Assembly: GCA_031841125.1 (NCBI GenBank)
Contig: CM063108.1
Coordinates: 73,628,344 to 73,692,343 of the forward strand
Reading direction: 5' to 3'
Length of the DNA stretch: 64,000 nt
Source of the DNA: Acanthococcus lagerstroemiae
Lineage: Eukaryota > Arthropoda > Insecta > Hemiptera > Eriococcidae
Shown: positions 12,600-24,309 of the stretch, in pieces
How positions within the stretch are numbered: the first letter of the stretch is position 1
How the letters are laid out: each line of letters starts with the position of its first letter
The notes under the pieces: generated by a model
Told to the model about the DNA's origin: nothing
Seen by the model: the letters and a program-made list of their open reading frames with translations, nothing else
The model's database searches: none
Position numbers and translations under genes: made by a program

Positions 12600-12960
12600 C
12601 TAAATAAGACTTAACGAATCTTCATCGAATTTGGAGGAGCCTTCATGAGCATGAGATGACTTAATTTTAAAGACGCCTTGATGAATCTCAAAGCAGTCTT
12701 AAAGAGTTTTGTTTCAGCTTTAACAAAATTCGAAACGTTCTCAGTATAGTTTTAGAGAAGTTCGGAAGTGACGGAAAAACTTAGAATTGCAAGAGTCTTG
12801 AAGAGCCTCAGCGAGTCTTAGAGGAGTCTGAATGGCTCTTAAATTGTTCTCAAGTTTGAAAGAATTCTGAATGAGTTTAGACGAGTTTGTAATGAGTATT
12901 AAAGAGCACTAAACAAGTGTTAAATAGTTTATCAGTTGTAAGACAACTGATGATGGCATA
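12600..12960 (-). repeat. Degenerate GAGTCTTGAA-type array
   Basis: Irregular repeats of AAGAGTCTTGAAGAGCCTC and GAGTCTTAGAGGAGTCTGAA variants. It is the reverse-complement orientation of the array at 9460-10330. Confidence 0.6.
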
Positions 12961-13879
12961 ACAACCGAAAATATTCTCGTCAAAATATGATTTTTTAAGG
13001 AAAGTATTAAATAGCACGGAATAAAAAGTGTGATTGAACGAAATGTGAAGCCACGAAAAAAAAAGTTTAAATGACGAGTTTTAAAATCGATATCACGAAA
13101 TGACTTGCATACAGTATATTATGTTGTTTAAACACAAAAATTATACGTCATCGCGGATAACGTACACACTCGTGGAGATAGGAGATCCATGAGTTTAAGA
13201 GGGATCCAATTTTCTATAAAAACCGTCATTAAGAATTTTTTCTTAAGTACTCTAGAAACGCCATAGAGGGGAATTCTGAGGTAATGCTTGAAAGGGCGGA
13301 TTTCAGGGCTCCGGTTGAGAGAACAAAAAAAGAGTGGGCGTGTAAAAATTACCCTTCATTACAGTACATTAGGAATTTTTAGACCTATTATTTATGAGAA
13401 TGACCCCATCGAGATCATCGAGGGGTTTCGAACTCAACAAATTCGTTTTTGATATCGGTTTGGCTCTTAGTCTGAATTTGTGGCTCGAGGAGGGGGAGAA
13501 TCGATTCATAGATTTTTATTGCTCCAAAATTTGATTTTGACATTAATTTGTGCGCGATTGTAAATTTGTGGCAAGTATGAAGGAGGCCGAGAATTTAAAC
13601 TTTTTATTTCGGGCGCAGTAATATCGTGTCTTTCTTTTTTCATTATGTGTAGACGGTATTAAAATTCCGGGCGTATTTTATTTTATCGTGTAAGTGAATT
13701 ATATTGTGTTCTGAAATTTAATTTTTTCTTCAAACTATTTCTTTTTCTGTTTCGTACTTGTTATTGCGCTTGTCATTTATATATTTCGTGCAAACAGCAT
13801 ATTTCTTTCGTGAATTCAACATTACCATTGTGGGCCGATAAATGGGTCCCATTTTTTAATAACTAGTGAACAAGTCATG
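12961..13879. other. No gene recognised
   Basis: This stretch lies between two degenerate arrays of the same orientation and may be part of one composite repeat. No coding frame is supported. Confidence 0.3.
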
Positions 13880-14300
13880 GTACTTCATCGAAGAATTGAC
13901 TTGAACCTCAAGACACTTCACTACAAAAATGAAGTCTTCAACGAGTTTCGATACATCTTAAGGGGATCTTAAATAGACTTAATCAAGTTGGGAAGAATTT
14001 TAAACAGATTTCAAAGGAGCTCAATGAAGTTTTAACTCTTGAAGAATCTGATTGCGAGTTATAAATAAGTCTGCGGGAAACTTAAGAGTCTTACGCGAGT
14101 CTTAGTGATTCTTGAACACATCTGAAAGAATCAAATAAAAGTTGAAACAAGTTTAGAAGAGCTGTAAGCGAATTTTGAACATTTTTATGAGACCTCGCGA
14201 GCTTTAAGTAGATCTAAATTCTAGAGTCCTGAATCAGTCTGGCAGGAACTTCATCAATTCTAGAAAAGCCTTGAAGATGTTCAAAACAGTTTGAAAAGGT
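13880..14300 (-). repeat. Degenerate GAGTCTT-type array
   Basis: Variants of GAAGTCTTCAACGAGTTTCG and GAGTCTTACGCGAGTCTTAG recur. The array is followed at about 14352 by GAAAAGGGACACCTGAAAA, a word that also flanks the array at 21540-21740 (about 21339). The two loci therefore appear to be copies of one larger repeat. Confidence 0.6.
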
Positions 14301-16829
14301 ATTGAACATTGATTGATTCAACTGAGGCCCACAGCCCCATACGAACACGTAGAAAAGGGACACCTGAAAATATATAAAGTTAAAAAAGAAAAGAATGAAC
14401 GAAGGAATAAAAGAGGAAAAGTATTCCTGAAGGCGATGCTCTTCAAAGATTTTTCCCAGGATGCACATAACCAAAATTCGGTACTGGCCAAGTACCTACC
14501 GTCCTCTACATCAGGAAAATCTGAATAGCTTCTCAAAACTGCCGTTCATTATGTGCGAAGAGTTTCGTAATTCTTCGTCTAGAGAGCGTTCGCTGTCTGA
14601 AAACGAAAATTCAGCTCCAATGTATTTCAGTACGCAGCACAGAGGGTGTGCGATTGTCCTTCACCCGAACTAGAAAAAATAACATAATAGTTTTTGAATT
14701 CAAATGAGACTTCTCAAGCCACGTAACGTATTTTAAACATATTCGCATAGTTCTTAATCAGTTCATTCAACTTGACTTTGTCATTGTATTCGATTCCCAG
14801 TATGAAAAAACTAATTCAGAATCGAGCAGAACACGTTGATAATAAAATATATAGGTGTAGCATTTATACCACTAACTTCGAAATTCGCACATCGAAATCA
14901 CTAAACTCAGTCAAATATGACTTTCTGCCATCAGTATTCAATTTTTGTAAGCCACCCTGACCCAAAATGTCAAGAAAAACTATTTTGAAACTAGCATCTT
15001 ATTAGTCCATTAAATTCGCATTAACCTGAAATATGATGCGAACATATACGATGCTCTGCAAATGAGTGGAGAAACACTGTTGACATATTTGGCTACGAGC
15101 CGCATTTCTTCATTGAAAACATTCGACGAAACATTGCACTGGATCCATATATACAGCCTGCGTACCGTAAAACTATTAAGAACACTTACAGAAAATAATA
15201 AGGCCTCTCTCTAACGTATTTTTGGATATTTTCGTCAATCCGATATTAGTGTACTTGAGATCATATCTTAACTATCGAGATATCCTTTCAATTCATTAGT
15301 AGTGACGATGTACATTTAGGAAGATCCCATTTTTTTTTATTTTTTTTTTTTCTTATGATTTCTTTCCTTTCCAGAAGATATGAGAATTTTCATTTATTTA
15401 GCGCAAAGAGTATGGCAGTGATGTAGTTCTAGCGCCATGCTACATCAGTGGTTCATTTACTTAAGCTGCGAGGCTGAAACAAGTGTATTCTGAAGCTGTC
15501 TTAGATGGGAAAATGAAAATTCCCATAGGTACCTTCTTGAGAAGAAAAGAAATCTATGGGAAATTATGGAGAGAAAGGAGAAATGGAAGGAAAAATACTG
15601 CAGAACTTCTGGGTTTCAGTACTATAACCCGCATGTCTACATATGCTACATGGAGTTGACTATACATTGATGCCAATATTCCGGTTAAAGAGAAATACCA
15701 AATCTTTACAAGGTGGACTTGAATCTGGGCCTCTCATTTTTGACATTTAGAAGTTTTTGTACACGGACTGCACCACCAAATTGAATAAAGAAGGAAGTTC
15801 GCGATCCTGTTGCCATATTGTTTCATACAACGAGATCTTGAATGTCGGATGAAATAAAGATTTTAAAACGTCGCGAATTTATCGGAAAGAAAAGATAAAA
15901 TAGGTTATAGATTACTTCCTGAGAATGTATCTCACTATTCACCAACGATACTGATTTTAAAATTTTGGATTAATTTGTTTATAAATGGAGTGGAGTTGAA
16001 AAACGCGAACGCTACAGAAAAATCATGGATAAACGTTGTAGACGTACCCGATGTTATAGGACCATTGTGCGACGCTCCGTCCTCACTATGTAGTTCTGGC
16101 ATTTTCCATTTCATTTATAAATCAACGGAGTAATGAAAGAAAATTAAATTAATGACTTGAAAAAAGGGCTGTTAATACTTTGGGAACCCTTATTTTCAAC
16201 AGTTTAAAATATAAGAAAAGTAAGAGAGATTAAAATTTATCGCGGTCTATACTTATGTAATTTGCAACTGACGCTCACCTTCAAGCAATTGTAATACTAC
16301 TTCATGTACATGCTAGTTCTGCGGAGTATATTTGTACCACTACAGGAATGACGTAAGTACTGGTCACGAGATATACCGCCCGCCATACCTAAACACAACT
16401 TAATTACGAAAATCTATGTTCAAGTTAAAGAGAAACTATCAATTATTGCTAGTTCCCTTTTGGAGTTTTTTCTTCATTATTCCACATTTTTCATCTCTAT
16501 GAACCAGAGTCATCCCCATTTCTCAACTCTTGTCACTTTTCTTCTCTACTTGACTAGTGGATTCAAGACAACTCCATTTTCAAATTACCAAGACTTCTTA
16601 TACCTCAGCAAAATAGTATCCATACTGATGCCAGGCCTTTGGAATATAGAGTACGATTAGGAAAATAATATCGTTTTCACTCCCCATTTTCATAATATAC
16701 GACGAATCAATTACCGACAAGATATTGCGCTCTAAAAATGCACACAGTTCTCGCCACTCTCGTTAATAAGACATCTCTCTCGCAAAATATCCCAAGGTAT
16801 TTGCCCTTTTTCACTCCTAGTATAAATCC
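14301..16829. other. No gene recognised
   Basis: Several short open frames overlap on both strands at 14214-14960, but none has a recognisable domain. The rest is AT-rich intergenic sequence with a T-rich run at 15330-15353. Confidence 0.35.
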
Positions 16830-16905
16830 AACCTCCCCCGAATCCATAGCCCGTGAGTGTAGCTCCGTGGCTCGATAATAATAAAATAAAAAGTGTGAAA
16901 AAATA
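16830..16905 (+). mobile_element. Retroelement 3' end fragment
   Basis: CATAGCCCGTGAGTGTAGCT, then CCGTGGCTCGATAATAATAA and an A-rich tail. The same tail, inverted, occurs at 60925-60985, where it ends in a TAAA microsatellite. A shared 3' end ending in a simple A-rich repeat is typical of LINEs and SINEs. The upstream parts of the two copies do not match, as expected from 5' truncation. Confidence 0.5.
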
Positions 16906-16914
16906 AAAATTATG

Positions 16915-17004
16915 TTTTAAGAATCTACTAGTCTGTATTAAGAATCTATTAGTTTGTTTTAAGAATCTATTTGTCTGTTTTGAAAATCTACTATTCTGTT
17001 TTAA
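16915..17004 (+). repeat. 21-bp tandem repeat, about 4 copies
   Basis: GAATCTA starts at 16921, 16942 and 16963, with a degenerate unit at 16984, giving a 21-bp period of the form AAGAATCTATTAGTCTGTTTT. A degenerate AAGACT-type sequence continues to about 17110. Confidence 0.8.
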
Positions 17005-17442
17005 GACTACGTGATTTCATACGACTTGCTAGAGCTCTTCTTAAGATTTCATGCCAAGACTCACCAAGATTCACTAATACTCTCGTCAAGATTTTTTATA
17101 GAAATTTTTTTATACCACTTCTTAAGAACCCCTGTCTAGAAATGACTGTCAGAAGTATACTACGTTTTTATTTTCTATCTTAGAATCGGTAACAGCCATT
17201 TACGGTTAAAGTTTGGTTCATCTTCCAAGAAACACTCCGCCTATATTGTACACGGATTTCTATTCTCTGAAATTGGTTCACATTATATGTAAGTAAGTTT
17301 TTTTCCTGGCGTATCAAAACAGAGAAATATTAACAAGTTCGTGAAGATTACTTTTATTATTTCTCTGAAACGTCTGAGGAAATCCGAAGAAAAATTGTTC
17401 AGATTTATCACTAGAAAAGTCAGACCGTGGAGGCCGCTCAAA

Positions 17443-17475
17443 CAGTGGCGTAGTGAAGGGGAGGGGGAGGCTCGC
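17443..17475 (+). mobile_element. hAT-like terminal sequence
   Basis: CAGTGGCGTAGTGAAGGGG opens a G-rich stretch. The same terminus, inverted (TACGCCACTG), occurs at about 30832-30841 and 49283-49292. hAT elements usually start with CA and are often found as short non-autonomous copies. No matching right end or target duplication was found here. Confidence 0.4.
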
Positions 17476-17782
17476 GTGGCTGAAAACATTTCCAGAAGGT
17501 CTTAATTTTTTTTTACCAATACTTCCCCCTTCTGTGTGGGCTACCTTAGCGCGGCAAGGGGTCTTTAAGAAAAACTAAAGGCACATAGAAGAAGAAAAAC
17601 TACGACAGGTAAACACTGATGAAAGCAAGGGTAAGCTACATTAATATTCTTCTCTGGAGATGCGTCTCCACTACCACAATTATGATAGCAACTTAATACA
17701 AAGTAAATAATAATTCGGGACGTAAAATGTCTTCCATTCGGATGTTCGGACAGAGACTACCTAGTGAGAAACTATATCAGAA

Positions 17783-18900
17783 TTGAAACTAGGGACATGG
17801 AATGTAAGGGCACTGAATGAGGCAGGCGAATTAGAAAGCTTGAAGAAAGAGATGAAAAGATTAAAATTAGATATAACAGGAACTACTGAAAAGAGATGGC
17901 CAGGAGAGAATGATCTTTGGATGAGGGAATATAGAATTGATACAGGAACGAAAAGGGGATAAGTAGGCGTAAGTATTATTATGAATATAAGACTCGCAGC
18001 AATAGCCGGGACAAGGCGCGAAGCACCGGGACTGGAGTATCCAGCACCCAGTGAAGTCAAAGGGATAGAACTTAGTAAAATTCTCACTTTAGCTGTAAAA
18101 GTGAGGCTACTGAGCTGATTTTCTGAACAGCAGTCTGAGGAAGAGTGCAATGGACTACAAGGTTTGAGCATTCGGAGCATACAACGCGACCTCACACAAA
18201 AAAATATATAAATAAAACAAAAGTGATGGTAGTCAACAGATGGAAACAAAATCCAATAATGTGGAAACAGGAGGTGAAAAAATATAGGAGGTCAAGGAAT
18301 TTTCAATACTTAGCTAGTCTGATAACGCAAGATGGAAAAAGTAAAACAGAAATAAAGAGTAGAATGGAACAAGCTAGCTTTTTTTTAAAAAAAGGAGAAA
18401 CATTCAGGGCAAACATAGATTTAAAAGTAAGACTGAGATTTCTTCAAACGTATATTTGGAGTATAGCATGGTATGGATGTGAGACCTGGACAATAATAGG
18501 AACACAAGAAAGAAAAAAGAAAGAAGCTTTCGAAATGTGGTGGTGTTATCGGAGAATGTTGAAAAATCAAATGGACAGAACAGATCAGAAATGAGGAAGT
18601 ATTGTAGTATATTGAGGCGAATAGGAAGGAAAAGAGAAATCTGAAATATAATCGTAAAGAGGACAGTTAAAATGATAGATCATAATATAAAACATCCAAG
18701 GATATTGTTATTACTGCTAGAGAGTGAATGGCTGAGAGAAAGAACAAGAAAAGAAGCAGAGAATGAGCTATGAAGAGCAGATAATGAAGGATACAAGAAA
18801 GTGTAAATCTCTTTCAGAAATGAAAAGATTAGCACAGGTGAGAAAAAAAGTATAGAGAGACGCAAACTACTAGTCGAGAGACTAAGAATTACATATAACA
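17783..18900 (+). pseudogene. Decayed non-LTR retrotransposon (endonuclease and RT C-terminus)
   Basis: The 5' part reads in frame LGTWNVRALNEAGELE and later RWPGENDLW, the start of the apurinic-endonuclease-like domain common in insect LINEs (often annotated as craniofacial development protein 2-like). It stops near 17960. After a frameshifted, internally deleted middle, 18225-18594 encodes the C-terminal region of the reverse transcriptase: ITQDGKSKTEIKSRM, LRFLQTYIWSIAWYGCETW and AFEMWWCYRRMLK. Further frame breaks follow at about 18600-18780. The core RT domain with the FADD-type motif is missing. The relic is internally deleted and inactive. Confidence 0.85.
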
Positions 18901-19281
18901 AAAACTAAAATTTAAACACAAGATTCCAAAAAATAAAATGAAAGATTGAAAATTTTACCCTCCACTGTGTACTGCCTGTATTTTGTTATATGAATCATAT
19001 AAGTCAAAACGCGTACATTTGGCATGGGATGATGTAATCTTCTTTTGAACGTTGTTTGAATATTCTCGAATAAATTTTGTTGCATCCAGTTAAACTTATT
19101 TCCTAAATTAATTTATTTTTCATCGGTTCGTTTTCGTTCCCAAAACAGAGGTAATTGGATTGGCAGGTATATGTGCATAGTAGACGGGTAATACAGTGGG
19201 TTGAAAAATAAAGAGTACCCGTACTCCAACGATATTTTTTCAATAAATAGGTCGATAACCAAAACATTGAGCCAATGTAGA

Positions 19282-19454
19282 TAGGGCTCTATAGTTTCAC
19301 CTGGGTATACTAAGCCACCATTTTGGTTCATACTGCGCCCGTCGATGCCGAATTGACTACGCGTTACGCTCCGCATAGTCGGATTCGGCATCCACGGGCG
19401 CAGTATGAACCAAAATGGCGGCTTAGTATACCCAGGTGAAACTATAGAGCCCTA
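19282..19454. mobile_element. Foldback element with target duplication
   Basis: This is a 173-bp near-perfect palindrome. The arms begin TAGGGCTCTATAGTTTCACC and end with its reverse complement; each arm is about 72 bp with few mismatches, and partial pairing continues to a loop near 19368. ATGTAGA flanks both sides (19275-19281 and 19455-19461). The duplication reads as 7 exact bases, or 9 with one mismatch if the element starts one base in. Long arms with such a duplication would fit a MULE- or P-like foldback, but the class is inference. It is non-coding. Confidence 0.85.
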
Positions 19455-19983
19455 ATGTAGACATAACAGTTCAGTTATTAGCGACTTACCGAAAATGTCT
19501 CACTGGGGTACCTAATCGATGTTCTTGAACACCTTGTAGGTATACTAAATATAGGAAAAACCCAGAGTCCAAACTACCTCATGTGAAAATCCTGGCTGCG
19601 TCACCGCGCTCAGAGGACTTAAAATGACACTGTAGGTTAGCAGTTTTGGTTTGGTGTGATGAAAAGTAGAAATATCGATTGAATACCGGCTGAAACCTTA
19701 AATATCATCAAACTGGCAAAAAACACTTATGCAACTAGTAAGTGACCAGCTGCCACCAAGATATCTTCTGGTTATATAAACTCTTTTTACTCGAAATTTG
19801 AAGCTAATCGTATGTAGAATTCTATGAAAGCTTACGTGAAATGAAAAGAGAGAAGTTCATTCGCAGAGAAGAAGTAAAATAATTTATTTATCAACTCGTA
19901 TTTAGGTTGTGCGACGAACGAAATCCGCTTATCTGGGTGCGACAGAATATCGCCATAGTGCCGCAGATTGTTTTCTAGCGCAC

Positions 19984-19990
<7 letters not shown>

Positions 19991-20044
<54 letters not shown>
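19991..20044. repeat. (TC)27 microsatellite
   Basis: An uninterrupted dinucleotide run. Confidence 0.97.
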
Positions 20045-20048
<4 letters not shown>

Positions 20049-20189
20049 CAGGCTACCTATTAAGTGTGTCGATACCTATATCAGTTCTCAGACTGCATGT
20101 GATTGCCTCTATATAAATATTTATATTTTTTTTTTAGCAATGTAAAACTAGAAACATCTCCACACTCAACTTCTCAAAGTGATGCATTC

Positions 20190-20459
20190 CAGGGGCGGAA
20201 ATAGAGCGAAAATTTTGGGGAAACTAAAGCCCCAGCACCTAGAATAACTATAAAAATCCAAAATCATAGCCCCTCCACAAAAAAAAAACAAAAAAAAAAA
20301 ACTAATAGATATTTTCTCTGTGATACTTCCTTTGTAAGAAAAAGAAAGAAAAAAAAGTCGTACTGTATTAAGATTAATTTAAAAAATAAAATTTAGAGGG
20401 GCTAATTTTGAACCTGGGGAGACTGTGTCCTCTGTAGCCCCCTCCTATTTCCGCACCTG
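20190..20459. mobile_element. hAT-like MITE
   Basis: The termini are CAGGGGCGGAAATAGAG and the inverted form CTATTTCCGCACCTG. The flanks TGCATTC (20183-20189) and TGCATTC (20460-20466) are identical, a 7-bp match close to the 8-bp duplication expected of hAT elements. The interior is A-rich and non-coding, with GGGGAAACT / CCCC stretches near the ends. Confidence 0.75.
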
Positions 20460-22659
20460 TGCATTCGCTTATATTTCAGCAATGTTTTGTATGCTAAGGA
20501 AAACTTTATCGAATTTTTTCATTATTCGGGAGTAGACGTTTCATTATTTAAATAATTTAGAAGAAGATTATTGAAAAATTTTAATCGATTAAGAAATTTT
20601 AATTCCGAGTCGAAGGGGCTCCAAAGTTCGGGAATTTCGCTAACATCGGTCAGGTATACACAAGAAAATCATACGTATAATAATAAAATAAAATGCACCA
20701 ATTTCCATAAAACTCGGTGCACTTATACGTATACATGTATGGTTGATAGACAGTGTATGGAAAAATTATGGCTGCACAGTTGTTAAAATCATCGAATTCT
20801 CGCTACTTTAAGTATATCCTTGGACTCTTGAAGCTTCGAAATTTCTGAAAAATTATAAAATTTTCACTACCCAATAGGTATATTTGCAGTCAAGAATCAA
20901 GCCAGAAACCCCTACCTCATCAATGATAGGACTCGTTTAAGCGGAAAATAATATCACCATCTAAGCGTAGAAAATTAATATGCCAATGGCCTCAACTCTC
21001 TTTAAGGTATCTCTTTCTAGTGTCGCCTTTTCCATAACTACGAATTATTGAGCTTGGTTGTGGCTATTTTCTCCTTAACAGAGGCTATGTTTAAAGTGGT
21101 ATGGATTCACCCTGGAGCCACTGACTTCTCACTACAACTTGCACGCGGAACTAGATGCATTCTTCATTTTATTTTCCCCCCTCGTTCGACTTTTCAATTC
21201 GACTGAGTCTCATGAAAACAATGCAAGTTTTCCAAGGAATTTAAATTGGTATACGTTTTTGTTAACTTATCGGCGTCGGATCCGAATTAGAGCGTTGCAT
21301 TTATAAAGGGCAAAAAAAAAAGTTGGTGGTGGAAGGTTCCGATGAAAAGGGACACCTGAAAAAACGAGACAGAAAGAAAAGCAAAAGACAAAGGAAGGAT
21401 AGAATAAGTTTAAGAAAACGAAAGAAAAATAAAAGAAAACAATAACGAAGGAAGTTCATTTCATGAGTTTGGTAGGGGGGAGAGTGAAAGTTTTTCTATA
21501 ATTTGACCCTGGGCGCATACAACTCAAGTCCGGCGTGTTCTAGATGAGTCATAAGCAAATCCTGAAGAAATTTGGCGAATCCTCTAATTATTTCAGGAAA
21601 GTCTTCCATAAATTTTGAAGAACCTTACCCAAATCCTAACAAGTCTTTAAGAAACTAAAATTGATCTAGAAGATTGTGAAAACACTTGAACAAGATCAGA
21701 AGCTCGGAAGCGTTAAATAATCTTGAACGAGTCTTACGGCGTACCATCAGTAGATACTTATTGTATGTTCTGGTGCACTATTCTTGTTTTTCTAAGCATT
21801 TTTACGCTCTTTTAACCATTTCTCAATATTCAATCAAACTAGGGGGGGGGGCTTGAGGTGGACATGAGGGTGGGAGATTCTGGACGTTATAATTTCTCTG
21901 ATTCTTTACTGCAAAAAATAACGGAATTTATGAACTAGCACAATAAATATTTAATCAGGCTAACCTCGAATAAGAAAAAATCGTTTTGTTTGCGACATAG
22001 TTTTGCGTTTTGTAGCTTATACACAATATGTGGTCAACAGAAAATTAACTTATTCTTCTGACGGCATATATTTTTCGATAGTAGAAGCAATTTTCAACCT
22101 ATCAACGCTGTTACACCATTTTCACGCTTGTAAAAACGAGGCATGTTCTAATCTATGTATAGAATAGAGAAGTATCTAGATTCTCCACCATTGTATTTGT
22201 CCAGAACCTCTTCAACACAACTTTAATATTGTAATTCATGAATATCACTTACCTTGAATCGCAGACATTCAAAAGTCCGAGTGTTGGCAAGAGAATGACG
22301 AATCCAAAGAAATTTTCAGAATGGATTTCGCTCTATTACTTTTCATGATACATTCCTTTTTAAAAATTAAAACGCCGGTTTGTTTTAGCGCAAAATTATA
22401 GTAACTGATAGGTATTTTGTATTCTTTCATGAATAACACCAAAATTCCTATTTTGCTCTAGGTATAGGTAGGTAATACAATGTTACACTATGCCATCATT
22501 TTCCCGACTTTTATTAATCACTATTTATTTGGGTAATATTGCTTGGATATAACCACCACCGCACCACCCTTAAGGCCCGTATTACGCTACACCTGTTTAT
22601 TTACTAGCTCAGCTAGCGAAGCAATGCTGCACATTTTTGTTATTCGAGAACAAAAAAAT
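20460..22659. other. No gene; contains degenerate repeat
   Basis: 21339-21480 is purine-rich and shares GAAAAGGGACACCTGAAAA with about 14352. 21540-21740 is a degenerate array of GAATCCTGAAGAA and GAGTCTTACG variants. A G10 run lies at 21842-21851. I see no coding frame that can be supported. Confidence 0.45.
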
Positions 22660-22910
22660 GGACGCTGTTCAGCAAAAGGGAACTAACCCACAAAATCCAC
22701 TTATTGAGAACACGTGATTCGAAGTTCAAGAGCCATGTAGAAACTATATGACATATAGCGTTTACTGATAAGTTTTTTTCAACGTGAGTACACATTCTTA
22801 AATCGGGGGCCCAATTTTGAAAAATTCTACATTTTATGCTCTTTCCAACGATTCTAGTAACTTATTTTGTTTACAAATGTTGGTTGGTTCCCTTTTGCTG
22901 AATAGCGTCC
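22660..22910 (+). mobile_element. MITE-1 family, full copy
   Basis: A 251-bp element with terminal inverted repeats GGACGCTGTTCAGCAAAAGG and, at the other end, CCTTTTGCTGAATAGCGTCC; about 27 bp match. AAAT flanks both sides, a possible 4-bp target duplication. The interior contains CGTGATTCGAAGTTCAAGAG and AATCGGGGGCCCAATTTTGA. There is no open frame, so it must depend on a transposase elsewhere. I do not know the superfamily. Confidence 0.85.
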
Positions 22911-22914
22911 AAAT

Positions 22915-23047
22915 GGACGTTATTAGCCAAAAGGGAACCAACCATCAAAATCTGTTTTTTGAGTACACGTGATTCGAAGTTCAAGAACTATGTAAAAATT
23001 ATATGACAGCGTTTACTGATAAGCTTCTTTCAGCGTGAAGTACACAT
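22915..23047 (+). mobile_element. MITE-1 family, left half
   Basis: It starts GGACGTTATTAGCCAAAAGG four bases after the preceding copy and follows the family consensus as far as GTACACAT. The expected right half is absent. A hAT-like insertion at 23056 follows its remnant. Confidence 0.75.
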
Positions 23048-23055
23048 ATTAAATA

Positions 23056-23535
23056 CAAAGACGTTTATACTACACTAGATACCTAACTTCCTATACTACA
23101 TAGTAGAATAAGCGTATCTAAACTTCGTGCAAATGTTGCATAAGCGTTCGCCAGTCACCGGTATAGTCATTTTTCCCATTTAAAATACATGGTAAATTTC
23201 GCGTAGAGGTGCCGGCGTTCAAATTAAAAAAAAAAAAAAAAAAAAATTGAAGTGTAGAATATTGTTTTTTTTATATTTTCCTGCTCCCAAGATATGAATG
23301 CATGATCTGTCCAATTTTCAGATCGTTTTACCCAGGCAAAATATAATAAGCGCGACTTAAAAATAACCAATTTCCCATTTAAAATGCATTGGAGCCGATT
23401 TTCTATACCGGCGACGCGCGACGCTAGCAGATGGGATTCTAAAACGCGAGGTGGATGAGAAGGGTTCATACTTTATACTACTAGCAGGCTGAAGTCAGGT
23501 ATCTACCGTATCTAGTAGTAGTATAAACGTCTTTG
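23056..23535. mobile_element. hAT-like non-autonomous element with 8-bp target duplication
   Basis: The termini are CAAAGACGTTTATACTAC and its exact reverse complement; similarity continues inward (CTAGATACC) with an indel. ATTAAATA flanks both ends (23048-23055 and 23536-23543), an exact 8-bp duplication as hAT transposition produces. The 480-bp interior includes A21 at 23226-23246 and no convincing coding frame. It inserted next to a MITE-1 half copy. Confidence 0.85.
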
Positions 23536-23603
23536 ATTAAATATTATGGGCGCTGTTAAGCGTAAGGGAACCAACCAACATTTGTAAAGAAAATGAGTTA
23601 TTA

Positions 23604-24309
23604 CGTGAGTATGCTAGTTCCATAGGTAGACTTCTCCAAAAACCTAGTTTTCCAGAAAACGCAAAAAACTGTTTCTCAGCTAATGTTCGGGCTTAATGGT
23701 TGGATATAGGTGCGATGGATCACTTTTTGTGCTCACATTGAAGATAATAGGTCGAAAATTTTTTCAAGTACTCCGATTCATGTTCAAAAGGCGTTCAAAG
23801 ATGGAGAAGTCTGGGTTTGACACGATGTTTTGAAATTGCTTATCAATTTTTGTTTATTATTACTATAAAAGGCTGCAAAAGAGGAATAACATGGAAATTT
23901 ATTATCAGTTGTTATCACCTTTCAAAATGAGACATTTTTATTATCAATACACAAAAAATGAAAACGCAACATGATTCAGTTTTTGCTATATAGTTATAAA
24001 AAATTGAGCAATAATTGAAAAGAAAAGACTACTAATTGTTTTACATTAGTACACGATGACAATAATTCATTATCAAAAACATAGTTTTGTAAACAAAACA
24101 ATAATCGTGTCAGACCCAGACTTCTCCATAGGATAAGTCTACCTATGATTCTAAACCAATTTTCGTTTGCATACTGGAGCGCTTCTGTTGTTGTTTTTTG
24201 AAAATCGATGACGTCACGTTGTAGGCAGTGTTGTACAGTAACCGAAACGATACTTAACTCAATTTCCCTAAATTCGGAGAAGTCTACCTATGGAACTAGC
24301 ATACTCACG
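23604..24309. mobile_element. Element inside MITE-1, 6-bp target duplication
   Basis: The ends are inverted repeats of about 34 bp, starting CGTGAGTATGCTAGTTCC and containing ATAGGTAGACTTCTCC. TTATTA flanks both sides (23598-23603 and 24310-24315). Intact MITE-1 copies read GAGTTATTAGTAT at the corresponding site, which shows the empty state. There is no coding frame. The family is unknown. Confidence 0.8.
23803..24127. repeat. Inner inverted repeat
   Basis: GGAGAAGTCTGGGTTTGACA at 23803 is matched by the inverted TGTCAGACCCAGACTTCTCC ending at 24127, about 26 bp in all. The first ten bases are also part of the outer element's terminal repeat, so this may be a second inverted-repeat layer or a nested relative. 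Confidence 0.65.

Noticed and set aside
17761..18249. 162-codon minus-strand frame
   Set aside because: It is antisense to the LINE relic, whose plus-strand motifs are clearly recognisable.
19113..19391. 92-codon minus-strand frame
   Set aside because: Half of it is one arm of the 19.3 kb foldback palindrome.
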